Shown here one piece after another: positions 21,125 through 33,359 of a stretch of 64,000 bases of DNA (position 1 is the first letter of the stretch; every line of letters starts with the position of its first letter). The DNA comes from Limnephilus marmoratus. Taxonomy: Eukaryota > Arthropoda > Insecta > Trichoptera > Limnephilidae. The stretch lies in the NCBI GenBank assembly GCA_917880885.1, contig OU862909.1, positions 28,404,351 to 28,468,350 of the forward strand, written 5' to 3'. The notes below the pieces were generated by a model. It had not been told where the DNA came from and made no database searches. It saw only the letters and a list, made by a program, of their open reading frames with translations. Made by a program: the position numbers and the translations under genes.

Positions 21125-22328
21125 CCTGTATCTCATTTTACTTCATATCAACACAATAATGTAAGACGGGCAATAATTATTTTTTAAATTATTGGCGTGT
21201 ACCCACAGCAACATCGGATTATTCTAAAGCTAACGACACGAAGCGACCCATTTCTTGAAACTCTTTAGAATTACAGTAGTTTAATTTTTATCGACAAATT
21301 AGGTATCGTAAACTTTCTGTTAAAGGACATCTGTGGAAGCTTAGAAAAGCAGCATTGACATAATTACACTTTTTTTAAATAAGTAGAAATCACCAATTTT
21401 GGGTGGTTATCATTTTGTTTTCTTATGACTTTTTCTTTTTTTGTCATTTATAGAATAATAACTCAAGGGCTTTAGGTCGTATGTTTAAATACACTGATTT
21501 TTGTAATTCTTTCCGGAATTAAAAAAAAAACCATTCGCCGAGTTACGATTTGTCGGTAACTTGGTGAATGGTTTTTTGTGGACTAGCTAAATATTATTAT
21601 ATCACCAAAAATATATTTGGTACCCTTTACAAAACTAAAAATCGTTGAACATCGTACTTTTTCTTTAAAAAAAAACCATCACCAAGTTATCTCAATATAC
21701 TCAATTCTTCGTTATTGTTTACATACTATATTTTATCGACTCGTTTTTCATTGCAATTCAAAATATCTTGAGGAGTATTATTTATTGCTACTTCTTCATG
21801 CATAATAAGAAACTCCAGTGAAAAATTTTATGGCTTTAAAAAAATATGTTCATATAGACCAATAAACGCTGATTCTGAATATATAAGTTTTATTTCATAA
21901 TATTAAACGTAGAGTTCTTAAAAAATTATTAAAAAGTGCATTTTTAAACCTCGCGTCAAAACACACTGTAAAGTTGATATTACTGAATGGTTAGTGCTGA
22001 CATCACGCGTCACCAGTCATTGTATTGAAATCTTTGATTATGTAGGTATGACATAAGCCATCAGTATTAACAACATTTCAAGTTATTCGTTATTTCATAT
22101 TGTTTATAGATATTTAGTTGTTTTGTTTATTGAAACAATATTTAAGCCTAAATAATTCAGTATCAAAAATAGAGGTATCTCTATTAGTTTATCTCTATTA
22201 TTTAAAATATTGAAAAACTACTGCACAAAAAAATAGTAATGCTACTTCTAGGAAGAATGCTTCGAATAACGGTATTCAAAATGGCGGCACTTGATCAGCT
22301 GATTGCCCAATCCTATAGTAATTTTTCA
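21125..22328. other. Unassigned AT-rich stretch
   Basis: A short self-complementary pair of ACCATTCGCCGAGTTAC and GTAACTTGGTGAATGGT near 21530-21572 forms a hairpin. No gene supported. Confidence 0.4.
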
Positions 22329-22454
22329 GGAGTGATAACGTCACACGATTCACCGTACATACGGTGGTATTAGGGGGATCTTGAAAAATTAAAACTTTGA
22401 CAATTATTTTAACTATTAAAACTAACTCTAAAAATAAAAATGAAAACGCAGTTA
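22329..22454. repeat. Dispersed repeat, left half (split by foldback element)
   Basis: It is homologous to 10007-10120 (ACGTCACACGATTCACC, GGGGGATCTTGAAAAATT) and continues at 23348. Confidence 0.7.
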
Positions 22455-23347
22455 TAGTCCAGTAAAGGAAGGAGTTGTAGAGTGCGTGAGCAGGGACCTA
22501 AGCGATTCTTTCAGGACTTGTTTAGGATGCTTAGGGTGTGAACATACTAAAAGTCCTGACGTCTAGGTGGTGAGCTAGGGGGGGGGGGAGGGGGGGGGGG
22601 GAAGGTCCCGATTTTCGGGTTTCCGTTTATATCTCAAAAACGGTGCGTCGCAGAGGAAAACTTTTTTAGAATAAGTAAAAGCTCATAAGATTATCTACAA
22701 CTTTTATTCTATACATAGTTTTGAAAATCCCAGCCGTTTTTGAGTTATACGCTCCACAAATGTCAATATTTTCTAAGAAAATCATTTTTCCTCACATTTT
22801 TCATCAAACATTCCTTCATATCGTCTAAAATATTCATCCAAGAAAGAAATTTATTCAAGAGAAGTTGTAAATAATTTAATTACCTTTTAGAATATATACA
22901 CATGTTTAAATAAATCTCTAACCAGTAAATATTTACAGCTATTTTAAGTTTTTTCGTAAAATGTCGTCATTTTCAGAAAAAGCTGTTTTTTCTCTCCAAA
23001 ATGTTAAGATGGGTTTTTCTTCATGGGAAATTCCTTATTAATTTTTGCACGCAAGAAAGCAGGTAAGTTGTTAGAATAGAATAATTAGAATAAAAGTTGT
23101 AGATAATCTTATGAGCTTTTACTTATTCTAAAAAAGTTTTCCTCTGCGACGCACCGTTTTTGAGATATAAACGGAAACCCGAAAATCGGGACCTTACCCC
23201 CCCCCCTCCCCCCCTAGCTCACCACCTAGACGTCAGGACTTTTAGTATGTTCACACCCTAAGCATCCTAAACAAGTCCTGAAAGAATCGCTTAGGTCCCT
23301 GCTCACGCACTCTACACCTCCTTTTGGACCATTCGTTTACTGGACTA
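22455..23347. mobile_element. 893-bp foldback DNA element with long inverted repeats
   Basis: Near-identical inverted arms of about 240 bp (22455-22700 and 23100-23347) begin with TAGTCCAGTAAA. Each arm contains TCAGGACTTGTTTAGGATGC, a G-rich tract and GGTGCGTCGCAGAGG. The centre (22700-23100) is AT-rich and non-coding. The flanks carry a TTA duplication (22452-22454, 23348-23350), confirmed by the unoccupied relative at 10117. A 3-bp TTA target fits PIF/Harbinger-type or CACTA-type transposition; the family is not certain. Confidence 0.85.
22578..22601 (+). other. G tract in left arm of foldback element
   Basis: Eleven Gs, one A and twelve Gs in a row. The other arm carries ten and seven Cs around a T at 23197-23214. 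Runs of this kind can form G-quadruplexes and slip in replication and sequencing. Confidence 0.85.
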
Positions 23348-23440
23348 TTATTTAAGTTAGACGGTCATTATTCATTAAAAAAAAATAAAAAAATTGGACT
23401 GAAGTTCTCTATTCCAGCATTTAGTTTTAAATTAAGAATA
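23348..23440. repeat. Dispersed repeat, right half
   Basis: Continues the repeat of 22329-22454. It matches 10118-10210 from TTATTTAAGTTAGA onward. Confidence 0.65.
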
Positions 23441-25829
23441 ACCTTTGATTTATTTTCAGCATCGAAAGTTTTCTAGGGATTTATTAAAATTTGGAATCCT
23501 AGTTTTTATTTAAATATGATTAGATCAAAGCCAAAAATCTGAACAAAATCTTTATTTTAGAACAACACATAAATTATGCAAACTCGCGAGGTTGTACGTG
23601 ACAGCATTTATATGTTTTGTTTTCTTAAGCGCGTGCTTGCTTAAATATTGTCACATAAATCGTTACTTTTTGCAATAAACTTTTGATCTTTGAAATAAAT
23701 GCAACATTATTGCATACAAGTATGTTTCATTTGTGTCGTAACGAAAGTGAAATTCAATTTTGGTCATGGAGTGCATCATTAATGCAAAAAATTAATTTGT
23801 GCTATACAAGATGAAACCATGAATTACCACATTTTAATAATTGTGTAGGCAGGATTGTAAGTAGCGTTGTTTTTTTGTTACCGTTTATATTACCAAAATG
23901 TTTTATTGAGATTTTTATCACTGATTTAAAACCTTTTTCCTATCTGTTTTTGCACATTGTGCAAATTACCAGTCCGGTGCTTCGGAATTATCAAATTCTA
24001 ATGAAGATTTTACTGTCTCGGTAGAATCAATTTTTAAAAATTTACGATACGCGTTGAACCCAGACGATCCTCTAGTCTCACCGGGACCAATACATATTTA
24101 TGATCTTGGTTCGGGTCCGAGTTGCGACCACTATCTTTTTTATTTATTTTTGGTGTCTACATAATTCTATTTTCGTATTTGAGAGTTTTAGTGGTAAAGT
24201 ATTTTCAATAATTAAATATTTCAATGAGATTTAAAGTTTTATAACTTAATTCTGATAATTTAATACACAGGTCTTATTTCTCTGACGTTTAGTGTATTGC
24301 GTAAACATTATACAACAAAATGGAATTTAAAAAAATATTTCTGTGAATGAACCATTTGGGAGTGAAAAAAAAGCAACAAATTAAAATGTTACTCATGTAT
24401 ATTATTTAAACCTTAAGTGAAGTTTATAATCGTACTGTGGTAATGTGGTGGAGCGATAATTATGATTTGCTTTGTCGTCGCCTTAGTTCTTGTTTGTTCA
24501 ATAGACCATTAGAAAATTTTACAGGAGGAGAAGGATTTCTTTCATTATTTCAATGAAACATTATGATAGGTGTTTAAGATAAAGCTATTTCCGGAAAGGT
24601 AAAGGTCTCATTAGTTTAAATAATTCTTAGTTAGGTGATTAACTATCATTTTTTGTATTTTATTTTAAATTTTAAAGTGGAGATTGAACTGAGAACTGAG
24701 GCGACGTTGTGTTACCTACATTCTTACTGTTATATCACACCACTTCTGACAATTTAAATGTTTCTATAAACACAGTCGCGCATAGATTCCATTAAATTCT
24801 AGTTCCAGATAAACTTTAAAACTTAAACCAGCCTTGTAATCCGAAGGTTCCGATTCTCATACTTCAGAAAACTCGTTCAATAAAACAAGCGTTCCATGAA
24901 CTGAGTTGGTAACACTGATGCTGATCGAGTCAAAGTTCGTTCGGCAGCTTCATCTCATAAGGCTGGTTGGGTAGAAGTGAAATTGCAATTGATATCTGAA
25001 GAGCAGACGCCTATGCAAAGAGCATTATGCGGCTCGCATGTCGGAAATCCCGACCCCTGAACTAGGATATAGACAAAATATAAAAATCACAACATTTAAT
25101 GTTCTCCAAATCGGCACTCCGTACGCAAATTTTAAAGTAAAATGTGGGCAGAATTTATGTGTTTATAAATTAAAATATTTTTTTAAATTTTATTATGAAT
25201 CCCAAAAACATGGGATACATAGTTAAATATATAGATGCATTTAATGGCTCTCTAACACTTCATGCAGTTTTCAGGTCTCCATATTAAAATTTTGAGGTTT
25301 GATTTTTTTATGAGGGCTGGAAATTTCCAAATGGGACGCTCAGAAATCCCGGACGCCGGACGCGTTTTTAATTATTAACGTGACCGTTCGAGTGAATAAG
25401 CAATCACCTTCCTTATTTAACATTCTACTACAGCTCAATTTATATAATATTATTCAAATTCGTCATTACTTATAACAAGCAATTATTTGACAATAATATA
25501 GTCCAATAAACGTCTGTTTCTGTGCAGTCAAACTGTTGATCTGTGACGTAACACACAAAATATTTAAAATTACCTACTCAGTGTTTACTGCAATCCAAGA
25601 AAGCCATGTTCTTCCCAGCAATATATGTAAAGCTCTCGTTATTATAATAAGGAAAGCATTCTTGTCAACCTGTTGTGTCGGCCAAAGGGCGGTGATGAAA
25701 CCATTTAGTTTAGTGTTTCCGAAATGCGCGGTCGGAAAAGGGTATCGTAATATATATCTTCATTGAAAAAACATGTTATACTGACAATGAGTCCCGAACT
25801 CTGGCGTTGGCGGCCATTAACATTCCCCG
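23441..25829. other. Unassigned stretch
   Basis: AT-rich sequence without supported genes. The segment around 23960-24140 is GC-richer with CCGGTGC, CCGGGACC and GGTTCGGGTCC motifs, and 24860-25030 is of balanced composition. Either could be an unrecognised exon or regulatory island. Confidence 0.4.
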
Positions 25830-26037
25830 ATGAATGCAACAGAGTTTAAAGTGGACTGGAGAATCCATCAGCTGCGGAGAAAGTCCATCAAGTGGAGGTT
25901 TTTTCCTCGGCGTTTCGGTGACGGGAACGGTACCATCTTCGCATTGTGCTGTCAGTGCAGATTATTATCCTTTTATTCGGTCGCGGCACGGCACAGTTCA
26001 AAACGATTACAGGGTTAAGCTTTACGCCCTTATATAA
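25830..26037 (+). other. Candidate exon or regulatory island, unrecognised
   Basis: About 200 bp of balanced composition is open in two overlapping plus-strand frames. One encodes MNATEFKVDWRIHQLRRKSI, the other a Ser- and Gly-rich peptide. I recognise neither. Dual openness suggests composition rather than selection, and no splice sites or homologous repeat in the window decide it. Confidence 0.2.
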
Positions 26038-29000
26038 ACTTAATTTTTTCGATATTTAAACACATGTGACTATCACGTCCGATATAATCCCCACAGTGCA
26101 AACTATTCTGCGCCAAACTATTCTGTCGGGCGAATCCTCTTTTCATCCTTTAAATTTCAGATAAGGCTTCTTCTCACGGAAAATTAATGAAAACATTAAA
26201 TTGAGAAACAATGATAAGTTGCTATTAGGTAAAAATTATTATTTCTCACTTAGGCATATTAAAAGACCTATTAAAAATGAAAGATACAGTTTTTTTTAAG
26301 ATGTGTGATTAACAATCATAGTTAATTACCTACAATACATTGAACTACAAAGTACCCCTTCAATTCAGAAAGAAAACGAATCTGTTCTGTCAATCCATAT
26401 TTGTGCTGATCGACTTCATTGCATCATTGAAACTGGTCTCATCGCGAAGGAAAAATACTCCATCTGATTTTAATTCTGACGATGCGTGTTTTTCAATAAA
26501 GATTAATTGCAGTTTTATTCACAGACACCCCAACAAAACGATAATGTATTTTATATTTATTTTTTTGAAATTGCTAACATTACGTTATTTATATAAATAT
26601 ATCTGCAATACCAGGTCTATAAGAAGTGAATTAAAGTATGTGAATTAAAGACCAAAACGGTTTTAAATCAAATTAATTTAATTACTAACAATAATGAGTT
26701 TTCTCACAACCGCTAACGTACTTTTTGTGGTGAATTCTTTTGCTTTTGGTCTTTCTTGTATAAAATAAATTTAATTTTTTTTAAATGTACACCATTTCCA
26801 TTGCGCTCTTGAGCTTCAAACATTAAATGGATGTCGTAATTCCTCAGATCAGGTAAAAGTGATGCGTCCTATTTTAAATTATGGGATAAGATAACATTTT
26901 TATTGCGAATTCTTCACAAAGCGAAAATAAATATTACAGTTATAATATTTTCCTAACGAAGGAAGGATGCTTCTGAAACCGGTAGAGTGTTTAAAAATAA
27001 AAGTGGTCTAGGTACAACAAATTTATATGTGTTTTAATGGTAAATTATGGTGAGCCACAAAGTTAATGCTTTTTACAAATATGCGAAAATAAATAGTTAG
27101 CCATGATGGCGTATAATCTTACGGTATCCGAAGTGACAGACATAAATCAATCCACCGACAGCTTGTACTACAACTTAATATGGGTCTTTTTTATCAAATA
27201 ATGTAAGGCACGACAAATGATTTGGATTGGTTCGTTTTCGGAAAAAAGTCGAAGCGAAAAGCTTTCTGCCGAACAATATGTGATAATAAATTGTTGCGAT
27301 GATTTTTATTGTAGTGGACCAAGAGAAGACTAGTTAGAAGAATATAAAGAAAAGACACTAACGTTCGTACCCTGATTTGTAATTTTGTGTTTCTGATTTA
27401 TTCGCATAACCAAATGATGGCCTAAGAATGCAAAATCTAGACCATTGCCACGATAATGCCTTCGTTTGTTAATGAGATTTTTCAATGCGCGGTCGATAAT
27501 GAGATAACGTTTATTCGGCAAGATTCGATGCCCAAAGTTAGGATAAAAAATAAACAATCACTGATTGAATTGTACAGTTGTTTCAGAATTTTTTAACATT
27601 TTTTTTACAGTCAATTTACTTAAATACACTCGGCTAAATGGGGGAATGTATTTACTTTAGACGTCTACCAATTTTTTAGCGTAGTTTATTTTGTGGGTAG
27701 ATACTATCCACTAAAATGAATTCTCGAAGTTAAAGCTGAAAAAATACTTATTTAAAAATTGTACACATGTGAAAATATTATTCGTTCATTTTCCGTTGTT
27801 TTTTCCCATTGCCGATGTAATCAATTTTCTCCACGCAACACGTCAAAATTTCTTGTTAACAAAACACACGCCGCGTACAATTATTGTCTTCTTAATACGT
27901 CGTAAAAATTGTTCAGTTTTTTGTCTGATACAAGTGTGTCGCTCTGACTGCATTTTTTTATAAAATATTGCGAAAAAGCAGATGGCCCCTTTAGCTTCGG
28001 AATAAGGCGAATGTGGGCCTTGAGTTATAAATAATTCAGCTTGTATCAACCATTGGTATATACAAACACCATGAATACCAATAAACGAGGCAATTCAAAA
28101 AAGTACCGCTCTTTACATAAACCTCTATTTTTGATTCACTCAGAAAATGTCTTTTCGATAGCTTGATGTAAACTGTGATTTAAGGCTTATTACTTATTAT
28201 CATTATATGAATAATGCTAATATTTTCCAAAAATAAAAATAAAGTTACTTTGATTTTTTCGAATGGTTAATTAATGATGATAATAAAAAACAATTTTTTT
28301 TTATTTTTTATTTCTACATTTATATTTACATCTACATTTCTAATCATTTTATAGGTAGATAATTCCCGAAAATAAGAATGTATTTATAATTTTGAGGAAG
28401 GAGTGGGAATATCACCAAAACGTTTTTTTAAATTAGACAATTCACCCTAAAAAGAGTGAATAACGATATTTTCCAAATTTTGTTAATTATTGTTTATTTT
28501 TGCCTTTGGAACAAAAAGTCAACAAATACGATTATGATAAAATTTAAAATAGATGTCAAAATAGATCCCCTTCAATATTGTCTATTCCGGAAAAAAATAG
28601 CAGATTTCCACTGCTCGTTTTTATTGTAAATAATACCAATCAAATAATTTTAAAATATTTTTTCCTTGCTAATAAACAATACTCAATTACGATAATAATT
28701 ATGAATAAGTTGTTCTTATGAATGTTTAATGGTTTTTAAGTGTAAATTATTACGATTCGCCACATAAATTTAAATTCCTGCATTCTATAAACCGCACATC
28801 TACATCGACCAGACCCGTAAAGAGAAAATGTGATTTTTTGACAAACATTAAATATCATTTGGCTGTTTTTCAGTAGGTATTATCTACACAGAATATTAAC
28901 TGCAAATTAATTCAATCTTCGTATTTTAAACACAATAAATCAAAAACATCGCGTTTGTGAAGGTTTGTATTTTGTACATAAACTTTCGATAAAATATAAT

Positions 29001-29439
29001 AATGAGTTACTACGAGGTCCGTTTATTCCAATATTTACATTAGATTTCGGTGAATCAAACAGGAGAAAAATAAATTAACGTTTTTTTTTATATTGAATAG
29101 CTAATCTTCGTACCAAATTTATGAGAGTGTGAAACGAGGACGATGAATATTGGAAATTGTTTATTCGACGCAAATAAATCAATTTGTGTTTTGCAAAGCG
29201 GTTTCTTGATCACTGGTTAATGTCTTTTTAAAATTATTTTGTTTTAAAGAACCTTGACCAAAAGTTATGGGCACAATTTTAAATGCTTTGTAATGAAATG
29301 CATTATTTTTAATTAATTACTATTTTATACGTAGTGTAATTGAATTTATTCAACTTCATTAATACTTGCAATATAGAAATGTAAAAATGAATTGTATTGA
29401 CTCCAAAGTATTAATTTACCCCAGAACCCTTGTCATCAT
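26038..29439. other. Long AT-rich unassigned stretch
   Basis: I see no gene, RNA or recognisable mobile element in 3.4 kb. The several 60-100-codon frames are AT-driven and show no family motifs. Confidence 0.45.
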
Positions 29440-29955
29440 CGAGCTTCCGGAGGCGGGGACGGGTACTGCGCCCCGGGAACCATTAGTTGGATTATCAGCG
29501 CCTCCGCCATAGGTCACTCTAAGTGGTTCGCTACGTTTTGTGAATTATCAGGGGTGCCCGGAATCATAGGGTAGGTTTTTTCGGGTCTTGGCACCATCTT
29601 TTCAATTTGGGAGGCGGGAATGGGTGCCGCCGCCCCGGGAGCTTTTATTGGATAACCAACACCTCTGCCGTGGGTCACCCCGAGTGGTTTGCTACGTTTG
29701 GTGATTTAGCAGGGGTGCCCGGGTTCATGGGGTGAGGTTTGTCTAGGTTTTAGAGGTGGATGACCAGGATACACTGAACCCCAGATACCTACCCACCCCT
29801 TAAACCCTTTTCCTTCCTAGAACTCTCCTCTCCTTCATTTCCAAAAATAAAAACCTCCACACAGCATCCCCAAAGATGATGTAGGCCCTGAGGGAAATGT
29901 GGAAATGTGGGAAATGAGGGAAAAGGGCCCTGTGTGGAACTCATGTAAAAATTTT
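29440..29955 (+). mobile_element. SINE-B copy 2 with internal duplication
   Basis: The 5' body block (GGAGGCGGGGACGGG ... GGTCACTCTAAGTGG) occurs at 29452-29600. It is repeated at 29611-29720 (GGAGGCGGGAATGGG ... GGTCACCCCGAGTGG), followed by the rest of the body and a degenerate terminal hairpin. Confidence 0.75.
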
Positions 29956-29956
29956 T

Positions 29957-30105
29957 AAAAAATCTGCCCATCTGCTGCGTGGTGGACCAAATCGAGAAAG
30001 ACTGGTTGAGGACAGCCTTTTGACCTCTCTAGTCGGACTCTCTCGGCCCGTCCCTTTGCACTGCAGTTGGAGGTATGAATTCATACTTCCCACTTCTTTA
30101 CGCAT
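29957..30105 (+). mobile_element. SINE-B internal fragment, out of order
   Basis: CTGCGTGGTGGACC, AGACTGGTTGAGG and GACCTCTCTAGTCGGACTC match the middle of SINE-B copy 4 (31785-31900). Here they lie after a SINE-B 3' end, so this is a second partial copy or a rearrangement. Confidence 0.65.
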
Positions 30106-30574
30106 TAACAAAGTTAAAAGTTGTATAAAACGCAATTGTAAAATTATTAGTCGTCCCTAATATTTTCAAACAGAGACATAATACACCATTGCTGTTTCAG
30201 AGTGCCAAAATTTTACCGGTTAAGGCAATATTATGGCAAAAAATTATAATTCAACATATATTTACCCCGCAGCATAAAGAGAAATTAGAACATCAATACA
30301 GCACTAGATTCACGCGCAAGACACTATAAAGCAATGTAATTCTATGAATAAGGTTAAATATATGGTGAAAAATTGGCTATCGGAAAAAAATATTTATATT
30401 GATATTGATATGTATGAAAAAATGTTGAATCTGTAGATAAAAGATGTAAATTTTTAATGTAAAAATCTATATGTAACTAAAATATAAGCACCTGTTGACA
30501 AGCCAATTCAATTGGCTTAGCAGGACTTGTTTATTGATTTTAATATGAATTATCTATTCTTTCAATAAAAAAAC
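30106..30574. other. Unassigned stretch with a retroelement-like hairpin
   Basis: AT-rich. It contains the hairpin AAGCCAATT-C-AATTGGCTT at 30500-30518, followed at about 30570 by an A-rich tract like a retroelement 3' end. No gene supported. Confidence 0.4.
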
Positions 30575-30785
30575 CCCTCAGTTTCCTACGCACCCGTCTT
30601 ATCTTTTTCCTTTCCTGAACTTCCTCTCATTCCTTTCCTTAAAAAGACCCTCTACACGTCATCCCCTAAGATTACATAGACCCTGGTGGAAACGAATTTC
30701 CTCAGAGCCTCCTATGTAGGGCTTATGTAAAAAAAAAGTTTTTGGGGATGCTGTGAGGAGGGTATTTTTAAGGAAAGGAACCACA
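30575..30785 (+). mobile_element. SINE-B copy 3 with an inverted terminal duplicate
   Basis: The 3' part of SINE-B (30575-30730) is followed, after an A run, by TTTGGGGATGCTGTGAGG and AAGGAAAGGAA. That is the SINE-B 3' region in the opposite orientation. Two partial copies therefore lie tail to tail or one has been partly inverted. Confidence 0.65.
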
Positions 30786-31480
30786 ATACAATTCAAGTTT
30801 TTTTTTAATTTTTCACCAATAGTGCTGAAGTGATTTAATAATTGCATTGCATTTTTCAGTATCGATGTAATATAAAAACTCATGGTGAAAACGTTTCATT
30901 GACCAATTACAAATATATAGTATTTCAATTGAAATACAATGTCTTTGGTTATAACAGAAAATTGGTGATTATCATATATAGAACAAATTATATGATACCT
31001 AGTTATTAAATTGATTTAAGAATTCCTGTTAGATTTATTTTAGCAATCAAATATCAACGGAGTCATTATAAATGAATATTATAAATGAAATAATTCCTTC
31101 TTATCTTATTTAATTATTCAATTGTGCTATTAAAACACAGTTAAATTAATTTCACTTCACTTACGATTTATTGCACAAATAATTTAATAATTAAAGCCTA
31201 GCCGTAAAATAGAATAGTATTATAAATACAATGACTATTAAATGGATTTACTTTCCAGAGATTCTGTTTTATTAATCTACATATAAACATATGTAGCGTT
31301 AACGTTTTCAATTAACTTCATCTAACTTAAAGCAACACAGCTTTCAAATAATTGAAGGAATTCCAGGTTACGTACATATTTTCAGTATTATTTTTTATGT
31401 GAATAAAACTTAATGAAAATTATTTTGATTAAAATACATTTGTAATATCACATATGCTGCAGCAGGGCGTACCCGAACAG
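30786..31480. other. Unassigned AT-rich stretch
   Basis: No supported feature. Confidence 0.45.
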
Positions 31481-31483
31481 GAA

Positions 31484-31640
31484 TTGTCCTTAAAATTAAC
31501 GACCTTTTTGCTGTCATCCGAAGTTAGTCAATGTTAATTTTGAGGTTAAGGATAATTCTGCTGTCATCCAAGACAACTGAAATCGCATTTAACGTTAAAG
31601 TCGTTAATAATTTAATAATCCGTTAAGGTCAATTCCTTAA
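31484..31640. repeat. Short dispersed repeat, second copy
   Basis: It shares GTTAATTTTGAGGTTAAG and a CTGTCATCCAAGACAACTG block with 8986-9130. It also has internal complementarity between ATTGTCCTTAA and TTAAGGTCAAT, consistent with a small palindromic element. Confidence 0.45.
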
Positions 31641-31649
31641 CCTTAAGTA

Positions 31650-32035
31650 GCACCAATTTGGAAGGTGGGCCCGGGAACCATTATTCGATAACCAACGCTC
31701 ATGGCTTAGGTCACTCCAAGTGGTTCGCTATGTCTGCTGACTTAGCAGGTGTGTGTGAGATTGAAGCAAATGCTTTTGCCCACCTACTACGTGGTGGGCT
31801 GGATCGGAGGAGACTGGTTGAGGGAGACCTTATGACCTCTCCAGCCGGACCCTCTCAATCCATCGTCTTGCACCGTAGCAGGAGGGATGAATTCATACTT
31901 ACGTCACTCCCGAGCATATTGATCCCCTTTACCCTTCATATCTTTTTCCTTCCCATTACTTCCTATCCCTAAAAAGACCTTCCATCCAGCATCCCCAAAT
32001 ATGACACGGGTCTTGTGGGGAGAGATAATGTAAGA
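31650..32035 (+). mobile_element. SINE-B copy 4
   Basis: This copy keeps the long body from GGTGGGCCCGGGAACC through GGTGGGCTGGATCGG, ACCTCTCCAGCCGGACC and CTTTTTCCTTCC to CATCCCCAAATATGACACGGG. The head is missing. Confidence 0.7.
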
Positions 32036-32129
32036 AATATACAACCGGAAAATCCCCCTGGGATTGCTGAGCTTATTTGGTGTAAAAAATTAAGAAAGAA
32101 TTATATTCCCCGTGAAATTTTTTTTAATT

Positions 32130-33060
32130 AGAAAAAGTTATCCCTTTCACGTGTCGCTTCTGACCAGAAACTTTTCATATTGATAGAGGATATTTCAAGT
32201 AATAGAATTTGACAAGAAACGAAAAACTACTGTAAACGGATGCTTCTTAGACCTCAGTAAAGCGTTCGACTGGGTCTGTCATAAAACCTTATGGGAGAAA
32301 TTGAAAGCTATAAATATACCTACCATGTATATCAACACACTATCCCGATGGAACTCCCAGCAGGAAAACGTTATACGATGGGCAAGTACGTACTCCCAAC
32401 CGATATACTTACGATTAGGAGTAAGGCAAGGAGGGTGTATGTCTCCAATCCTGTTCAATGTATACATGGACGAATTATCAAATCGCCTGGACATCAGAGC
32501 TGGCTGTCTTATCAATAATCTGTGTTTAAATCACATTAGTTATGCGGACGGCATGATTCTCCTAGCTCCGTCGATCAAGGGGTTGAGAATACTTTTAAAA
32601 ATCTGCGAAGAATACGCAAATGACCACAACATGATTTACAACCCCAAGAAGACATAACTAATCGCATTCCACCATGGAAAAAATCCCGAGAAGATGCTTC
32701 AAATACAACTCAATGAGGAAAACATAACCACATCTACGAATGTAAAATACATAGGTCTCATAATCACTGAAGACCTTTCGGATGACGGTGATATTGAACG
32801 ACAGAGAAGAAGTATCAGTTTATTGTCCAATATGATTGCCCGAAGATTTTTCCAATGCAGTAATCATGTAAAAAAACATTGTTCAATGCATTTTACACTA
32901 GTCTATATACGTGTGAAACATGGTGTCACTACCGAACCATCTCGATGGAACGACTCCGGATCCAATATAACAATGCATGCAGAATTATATTTGGATTCAG
33001 AAGATATAGCAGTGCATCGACAATGTTTACGGAACTAGGATTGGAGGGGACCCACCACTT
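32130..33060 (+). pseudogene. LINE reverse transcriptase relic
   Basis: Frame-broken ORF2. From about 32210 one frame reads TTVNGCFLDLSKAFDWVCHK (first catalytic Asp). LRLGVRQGGCMSPILFNVYM (template-grip box) follows, and then NHISYADGMILLAPS, where the active-site ADD has decayed to ADG. A stop at 32655 is followed by a downstream frame (32694-33038) with TSTNVKYIGLIITEDLSDD and a further shift. The RT would have copied LINE RNA at the target site. The mutated active site and stops make it inactive. The clade is CR1/Jockey-like; I cannot fix it further. Confidence 0.8.
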
Positions 33061-33076
33061 TCCCACGGCTGTGTGA

Positions 33077-33355
33077 GGAAACTGATTGTTTAACCTCCTT
33101 AGCCGCACACGTCAGGACTCTAATTTTTGTAAAAAGGAAGCTACATTTATTTTTAAACGAATCTAGACCCTCCAATGTCCCTGCATGCATGATTGTTAGT
33201 AAAAAAAGTAAAATGTATGCATACTTACATTTGCAGTAATTAACAAGATAAAAATAGTTCGCCTGTTGGTTCAGCATCTAGTTGAGTAAAATAATAAATA
33301 AAAAGAAAAATATTTACAGGTGTAAGTATGATTAAAACCAAAGAAAATATATAAA
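33077..33355. other. Unassigned stretch
   Basis: May include the decayed 3' UTR of the preceding LINE. No clear tail. Confidence 0.35.
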
Positions 33356-33359
33356 AAGA

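Noticed and set aside
26340..26648. 102-codon plus-strand frame
   Set aside because: AT-driven composition with no domain, signal or homologous copy; likely chance.
31658..31972. 104-codon plus-strand frame
   Set aside because: It lies wholly in a SINE-B body and other copies break the frame.
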